Positions 48,843 to 52,836 of a DNA stretch of 52,836 nt are shown here, piece after piece. Positions within the stretch are counted from its first letter, which is position 1; every line of letters starts with the position of its first letter. This DNA is from Nitrospira sp. (lineage in GTDB: Bacteria > Nitrospirota > Nitrospiria > Nitrospirales > Nitrospiraceae). The notes under the pieces are model-generated. The model was not told the origin of the DNA. It saw nothing but the letters and a program-made list of their open reading frames with translations, and did not search any database. The DNA lies in the NCBI GenBank assembly GCA_029865225.1, contig JAOUHJ010000018.1:1-52836 (forward strand), given 5' to 3'. The translations under genes and the position numbers were made by a program.

Positions 48843-49961
48843 ATGAAGACACGTCGAATAACAAAAAAACGATATCGCGCCAAGCCAGGAACGAGCCATG
48901 CCCGCCGCGCTGCTGACGCGGCTCAGCTGGAAAGGCTGAAGAATTCTTCACGTAGGTCTGTCTACAGCCGTTCAGATCTCCCGTCGATTTCCTTGCAGTT
49001 TGAAGTCAAGCAACTGCCTTCGAAAAATGGTCAGGACGCGCCGAAGGAAACCTCTTCGCGATTTGAAGCAGCATATACACTCTTCAGGCAGAGACATCCG
49101 AATAGGGTTCCTATTACCGGACGGCAAATCCCTCCGACGGACTGCTCTCCTCTTGAGTATGTCGAATGGGCCATCTGGAAGGCCAGGGAGCGATGGAGTG
49201 ACGCGACATGGGATAACTGGTTCCTAGGTTTCTATGAAAACCTGGTCAAATCCGAGTCGCTCAAGGAGGTGTGCCAGGATCAATGTCAATCCACCGACGC
49301 CGCCTATGCACTGCTCGGACTACTGCTGTGGGATAGCGATCGGTCCGAGCTTGCAAAAACGACGGGAGAACACGTCGATGAACAAGAGGAGCGTAATATT
49401 CGCCGGGAAGAAGCACAGCAAGCCCTATGGGAAATGTGCGACTCCGATGCAAGGCAATTGCTCAAGATCCAAGAGTTCGTGAAGGGTTTAACGTTCGACT
49501 ATACGCTGGAGGTGAACGAAGCCCGTACACCAGCCGCCGAACAGAAGCGGCATCATCGGAAGACACTCGCCGAAATTATCGACGGTTTCATGGCTGCCTT
49601 GGCCGAAGAAACTAAACGCAAGGCGCAAGCCTATTCTGACACCCCTAAACAGAGCACAGGGCGGCCAGAGGCTGGGCTTGCCTCGCGGGACATATTCTGT
49701 GCCCTGGTGAGCCACTTTGTCAAAGAGGCATTCAGAGGGGAAGACCATATTGGGCCAGCCATCCGTATCATTAAGGACTTTGCTCCTGGTCTGCTGAAGG
49801 ACAACCACGCTGAACCCATGAAAGAGGCCAATGCATTTGTTCAGAGGCTCGAGGCCTTTAGAAAGAAGAACGGTGCGATCAAAGAGCTCAACTCGCTCGT
49901 CGCTCTCTACAAGACACATCGCTCCTTCCCATCCATCATGAAGACCTTTCAGCCCGAATAG
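48843..49961 (+). CDS. Unrecognised 372-residue protein between the two amoC copies
   Basis: I do not recognise this protein. It starts with a strongly basic segment (MKTRRITKKRYRAKPGTSHARR), as in nucleic-acid-binding or ribosome-associated proteins. A largely helical body rich in charged residues and tryptophan follows (for example EYVEWAIWKARERWSDATWDNWF). No membrane segment, signal peptide or catalytic motif is visible. Its early coding region contains a perfect 14-bp palindrome at 48937-48950. ATG 48843 is the first start, without a clear ribosome site. Codon use is a little less GC-biased than amoC. Confidence 0.65.
   Translation: MKTRRITKKRYRAKPGTSHARRAADAAQLERLKNSSRRSVYSRSDLPSISLQFEVKQLPSKNGQDAPKETSSRFEAAYTLFRQRHPNRVPITGRQIPPTDCSPLEYVEWAIWKARERWSDATWDNWFLGFYENLVKSESLKEVCQDQCQSTDAAYALLGLLLWDSDRSELAKTTGEHVDEQEERNIRREEAQQALWEMCDSDARQLLKIQEFVKGLTFDYTLEVNEARTPAAEQKRHHRKTLAEIIDGFMAALAEETKRKAQAYSDTPKQSTGRPEAGLASRDIFCALVSHFVKEAFRGEDHIGPAIRIIKDFAPGLLKDNHAEPMKEANAFVQRLEAFRKKNGAIKELNSLVALYKTHRSFPSIMKTFQPE
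48937..48950. promoter_or_regulatory. 14-bp palindrome inside the start of the 372-aa gene
   Basis: TGAAGAATTCTTCA is identical to the core of the palindrome at 43627-43642. Here it is within coding sequence, about 95 bases after the start codon, so it may be fortuitous or an internal operator. Confidence 0.4.
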
Positions 49962-49979
49962 ATGTACGAGAAGCAGATC

Positions 49980-50085
49980 CGGAACTCTTCGCTAGGTGCG
50001 GCTTAGTGATGCCGTAGTACCGGCACAGGTCGCCGATCAGGGTGTCCGACTTGGCTTGCCAGAGGGCCGAGACGATCTTCGCTCC
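49980..50085 (-). pseudogene. Remnant of an IS3-family orfA
   Basis: Reading the minus strand from about 50082 gives AKIVSALWQAKSDTLIGD and then LCRYYGITKPHLAKSS. This matches the orfA helix-turn-helix pattern (QIV-AL-QA-x-G-x3-DLCR-x-YGI) of IS3 transposases. The frame lacks a start in phase and is too short, so it is a degenerate leftover. No inverted repeats could be assigned. Confidence 0.5.
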
Positions 50086-50322
50086 TGAGAGCGTTGACCG
50101 CCTCAGTCGTCATCTTGCTTCAGTCTTAGCCGCTGTCGTTTTAAGGGCGCCATGTAGCGGTTCTGACGAGTCTCGCGCAGCTCGCCTCAAGGGTTCGGTG
50201 AGATATCCATACCACACACGATCATGGATCAGTTAGGACTTCCGATCAATGAGGACAAATCTGAAATAGTTATGAGGGGGAAAAACGAAGATTGGTTGCG
50301 GGGAGGCGATTCGGTTACCCAT
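50086..50322. other. Scrambled intergenic sequence
   Basis: No supported gene. A 54-codon open frame from ATG 50224 (starting MDQLGLPINEDKSEIVMRG) runs into the tandem repeat and has no recognisable homologue. Composition becomes AT-richer toward the right, unlike the flanking genes. Confidence 0.4.
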
Positions 50323-50667
50323 TTAACCCACGTAACCCACGTAACCCACGTTGGCTATGGCACTGACAACCTGAATCATGCCATCTGAGTACGCTCGGTT
50401 AAAGGATTCTGCTCGGGGACTCAGAAATGTTTTGGGAAAACCCCAATCTTCCACTGTTTGGATTCTTGCTGAACATAACTGAGGGAGTGCCAAGATTGTT
50501 GACATAGGATCTTCGTTTTCAATAATTACGATCTGATGATCATCTGGCACGCGTGAGAGACAGTCGTAAAATTTCTCCTTCACGTCAGTATCTCTAAGGT
50601 CATCCTCAAAATCATCCGCTTGACGATATGCCAGCAATGGTGAATCCAGAATAGCAAAACCGGGACG
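50323..50667 (-). pseudogene. 3' end of a P-loop ATPase gene, truncated at the amoC junction
   Basis: The minus strand reads [16 protein letters not shown] and continues DDFEDDLRDTDVKEKFYDCL, then [23 protein letters not shown] is a Walker B-like strand and IVIIENEDP the following beta strand, as in SMC/RecN-like ATPases with rad50-type C-termini. The frame is open up to about 50667 and the homologous context stops there, where amoC sequence begins on the other strand. The gene thus lost its 5' part. The C-terminus ends in GYVGYVG, created by a 9-bp tandem repeat. Confidence 0.6.
50324..50350. repeat. 9-bp tandem repeat, three copies
   Basis: TAACCCACG is present three times in perfect tandem (50324-50332, 50333-50341, 50342-50350). 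On the minus strand it encodes the YVG-YVG tail and stop of the ATPase fragment, so it probably arose by slippage. Confidence 0.85.
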
Positions 50668-51016
50668 CGGCGTGTCGAGCTACCTGCATGCGCAGACGCG
50701 GTTGCCGCTGTACAACCAGGCGACGTCGTTTCCGTTGGTGGCGGCGGTGGTGGGGCCGATGTTCATTCTGCCGAACGTGGGGCTCAACGAGTGGGGCCAT
50801 GCGTTCTGGTTTGTGGATGAGCTGTTTGCGGCGCCGTTGCACTGGGGTTTTGTGACGCTGGGCTGGTGCGGGTTGTTCGGGGCTGCCGGGAGCGTGGCGG
50901 CCAAAATTGTGAGCCTCATGTCGAACCTGGCGCACGTGATCTGGAACAATGTGCCGAAGAGTATCCTGGATCCGTTCCCCAGCCAGGTGAACCCCAACGC
51001 CAAGGCGGGGTACTAA
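50667..51016 (+). pseudogene. amoC: 3' fragment of a second amoC, mosaic
   Basis: These 350 bases align without gaps to 48169-48518, the last 350 bases of the intact amoC. By hand count there is one mismatch in the first 166 bases and 24 in the last 184. The encoded part corresponds to residues 155-270 and differs at nine positions (for example Q to K, R to L, D to H). It lacks the copper ligands and most membrane helices, and the only start codon is a GTG that encodes an internal valine in the intact gene. It cannot make a functional AmoC. The natural stop and terminator remain. Confidence 0.9.
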
Positions 51017-51052
51017 GTAAGCGATTAACGCTGCAGCTTCTATCGTAGAGGT

Positions 51053-51091
51053 GGAGGGCCAGTTCGAACATTCGGGCTGGCCCTCCTTTTT
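51053..51091 (+). terminator. Strong intrinsic terminator after the amoC fragment
   Basis: GGAGGGCCAG at 51053-51062 pairs perfectly with CTGGCCCTCC at 51077-51086, with a loop TTCGAACATTCGGG. TTTTT follows. It lies 36 bases after the amoC-fragment stop and differs from the terminator of the intact amoC, indicating a different ancestral locus. Confidence 0.9.
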
Positions 51092-51270
51092 GGTCCTGAA
51101 TCACCCTCCGTAGGGACAAATGCCCCTTCGATCCACAGATTCTTGCGCATCAGCAAATCGATGGAGAACAAGAGGCCATGATTGCGGTCTTGCATGAGAA
51201 CGAGTTGCGAGGTTCAAGACGTCGAATATAAGGCTAAACAATCGAGACTTGGAGGGTGCACGTCGAAATG

Positions 51271-51864
51271 TCAGCCGGAAATCGAATAGTCGATCGGTTT
51301 GAACCGACCGTTGTTGGAACCTTCCGCAGAACAGGCAGTTAAACCGCAGATCATGTCCATCTCCGCTCGCAGTGCGATGTAGTCACCTCCCTTTGATTTG
51401 GGAATTCCAACAGTAAGGTGTCCGCAGGGATCAATTTTGACATTCATGAAGATGTTAAAAGTCGTCGAAATATCGGATTCAGGAATACCATGATCCTTAA
51501 AGGATTGAGCAAGGTTTTCGAAACAACTCGGGTGGTGACCTTTGTGTTTGTACAGGAGTGCAAACATTTCCTGACTACATGGGGTCAACAAAAAGTCATG
51601 CAAGCCAACGGTGTCTTCGATAATCGTAAACATTGGCTTGCTGTTATTCGCGTAAAGGATGTCGCCCGTCGTAAGATAGATCTTGCTGGCATAGTCCAGC
51701 GAACGTCCTGAAGACAGGCGGCAAGCGAAATCGTGTTCATCGAACGAGAATAGATCAGCCACCTGCTCACCAAATGGGTCAGTAACCCGCAATAGCTGGC
51801 CCCGTCTGATTGTGAACGAACAACCACTCTGTGGCGGAATACGGCTCGCGTTTGGTGCGATCAT
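51271..51864 (-). CDS. DUF1989 / urea-carboxylase-associated family protein
   Basis: The protein is 197 residues. Family blocks are GQLLRVTDPFGEQVADLFSF, the ILYANNSKPMFTIIEDTVG-HDFLLTPCS region and the C-terminal CGLTACSAEGSNNGRFKPIDYSI. Paralogues of this family form carboxyguanidine deiminase in guanidine breakdown, and others sit beside urea carboxylases. No carboxylase gene is here, so the substrate is open. The start overlaps the stop of the YqcI/YcgG-type gene (ATGA), indicating a coupled two-gene unit. It is convergent with the amoC fragment. Confidence 0.82.
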   Translation of the reverse strand: MIAPNASRIPPQSGCSFTIRRGQLLRVTDPFGEQVADLFSFDEHDFACRLSSGRSLDYASKIYLTTGDILYANNSKPMFTIIEDTVGLHDFLLTPCSQEMFALLYKHKGHHPSCFENLAQSFKDHGIPESDISTTFNIFMNVKIDPCGHLTVGIPKSKGGDYIALRAEMDMICGLTACSAEGSNNGRFKPIDYSISG

Positions 51865-52652
51865 GGTCTTTGTCTCTTATTCGGATGGAATGGGCAAGAC
51901 CAGCTCTCTGGAACAGATCGGCCGGAATACTGACGTGCTTCCGAATATTCGCCAAAGTTCGCTAGCATCGGATTGATCGAGCCTTGGGACGCCATCTCGC
52001 GTGCCCGGATCGTTTGCTTCATGGTTTCAAACTTTCCGCGCGCGCGTAGGCGGTCGAACTGGTCATGCAGGTTGAACACCATAGTTGGGCACGGACGAGT
52101 TCTCGCGATACGTGAGGACTTGGGATGCATCCCGACAACATACATTGCTCGGCCGCCTATGCTGAACGAAAAGCGGTGGCTTTGAGGGTCAGAATCAACC
52201 TTTTCGTCCCAAGCAAAGAAATTGGAGTCACACAAATTCATAGCCTGAAGCTGTTTCCATAACAGATCCTCGAAGTCTTGTTCTGATTGGACCACCGGTC
52301 CGCGAAACATCGCGATAAAGGTAATAAAATTGTCATTGATGGATGGGAACTCATGAGAGAAGCAGTATAAGTCATGACAAACGGCGCGTACAGCATCTTC
52401 ACAAGCTAGTTCGGGGTATAGTCCGAAACGATAGCTCCTTTGGCTGAACGTGGAAATTGCACCAGTGCAAGGATAGAAGTGACCTAGGATCTGCTGTCTT
52501 AACTGGTTATGCGCTTCGGTGAGTTCGGCATCGACGGGTCTGCCAGGTGCGAACGGTGTGACAACCTCCTTACCGTCGAAGGATGCATAACTCGAAAATC
52601 GGCTTGCCACTGAATCGGTGGACAAAGGGTTCCATGGCCGCTCATTGCCCAT
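51861..52652 (-). CDS. YqcI/YcgG-family protein, putative heme-dependent N-hydroxylase
   Basis: The protein is 264 residues from the ATG at 52652, which has AGGGA seven bases upstream; longer in-frame starts to 52826 lack support. YqcI/YcgG hallmarks are visible: FPCTGAISTFSQRSYRFGLY-like N-terminal block (here FYPCTGAIS), FITFIAMFRGP, FSIGGRAMYVVGMHPKSSR and the C-terminal SWSCPFHPNK. Family members include GntA and DcsA-type enzymes that hydroxylate guanidino nitrogen of arginine derivatives. It is the first gene of a unit with the DUF1989 protein. The exact reaction is inference. Confidence 0.78.
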   Translation of the reverse strand: MGNERPWNPLSTDSVASRFSSYASFDGKEVVTPFAPGRPVDAELTEAHNQLRQQILGHFYPCTGAISTFSQRSYRFGLYPELACEDAVRAVCHDLYCFSHEFPSINDNFITFIAMFRGPVVQSEQDFEDLLWKQLQAMNLCDSNFFAWDEKVDSDPQSHRFSFSIGGRAMYVVGMHPKSSRIARTRPCPTMVFNLHDQFDRLRARGKFETMKQTIRAREMASQGSINPMLANFGEYSEARQYSGRSVPESWSCPFHPNKRQRP

Positions 52653-52836
52653 GGTGGTATCCCTGTTTTCAGCGAGCGACGAATGATGAGAATCTGGTTG
52701 CATGCTGATACAGAGGGGGCTCCGGAATTTCGGACAGTGTGATAAGTGGTAGCCTGGCTTCACCAAGGCCACTGAGCGGTGGCGAACCAAAGGAGCGAGG
52801 CGATGAAACGCACGAGACGAAATCACGGAGCAACCT

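Noticed and set aside
50324..50350. Tandem TAACCCACG units as a CRISPR or iteron array
   Set aside because: Only three 9-base units without spacers or replication genes; slippage within a coding end explains them.
50224..50388. 54-codon plus-strand frame beginning MDQLGLPINEDKSE
   Set aside because: The start faintly recalls reverse-transcriptase fragments, but it is too short and overlaps the ATPase remnant, so no call is made.
50672..51016. GTG-initiated 114-codon frame as a short functional AmoC
   Set aside because: The GTG matches an internal valine of intact AmoC, no ribosome site precedes it, and the copper ligands are missing.

Overview
The window reads as chromosome of a complete ammonia oxidiser (comammox) of the genus Nitrospira. 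It carries an intact stand-alone amoC (ammonia monooxygenase subunit C, copper ligands present) and a second broken amoC. The housekeeping genes are of the moderately GC-rich kind, many starting with GTG or TTG. The genus call is inference from recognised protein families and the amoC sequence; no database search was possible. No tRNA, rRNA or CRISPR array was seen.

Layout. 1-2430: tail of an IS630-type transposase at the left edge, RNase HIII, an M48 lipoprotein protease and the RNase P RNA. 2500-13380: branched-chain amino acid block, ilvB-ilvN-ilvC, then psd-pssA (phosphatidylethanolamine synthesis), then a leucine T-box leader followed by leuA-cupin-leuB-NHL protein-asd. 13437-16940: DUF2905 protein, SpoIID-like protein, queA, and a convergent SurA-N-like membrane protein. 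16941-24569: RDD protein and the rod-shape operon mreB-mreC-mreD-PBP2-rodA followed by RNase G. 24678-28259: dprA and topA. 28437-32062: PagL-like outer-membrane protein, aldehyde dehydrogenase and a Tet-type MFS pump.

32136-38557 is an accessory stretch: a BrnT/BrnA toxin-antitoxin pair, a SWIM-finger protein, an Mrr-type nuclease set between two copies of a 27-bp direct repeat, a CNT nucleoside transporter, and a second BrnT-like/CopG pair. 38589-46871: a dicarboxylate or glutamate symporter, an ATP-grasp ligase coupled to a zinc peptidase, a low-molecular-weight phosphatase divergent from ttcA, and an orphan RND efflux permease.

46909-52652 is the most unusual part. A membrane-anchored periplasmic protein, predicted to have an N-terminal histidine after signal cleavage, precedes a complete amoC with its own terminator. 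Next come an unrecognised 372-aa protein, remnants of an IS3-type element, and the 3' end of a P-loop ATPase gene. That ATPase fragment is joined head-on at about 50667 to the last 350 bp of a second, mosaic amoC that keeps a strong terminator. Beyond it lies a two-gene unit (YqcI/YcgG-type putative heme N-hydroxylase and a DUF1989 protein) that may link to guanidino or urea-like nitrogen compounds. A 14-16 bp palindrome, ATGAAGAATTCTTCAT or near variants, occurs three times, all between 43.6 and 49 kb around amoC.
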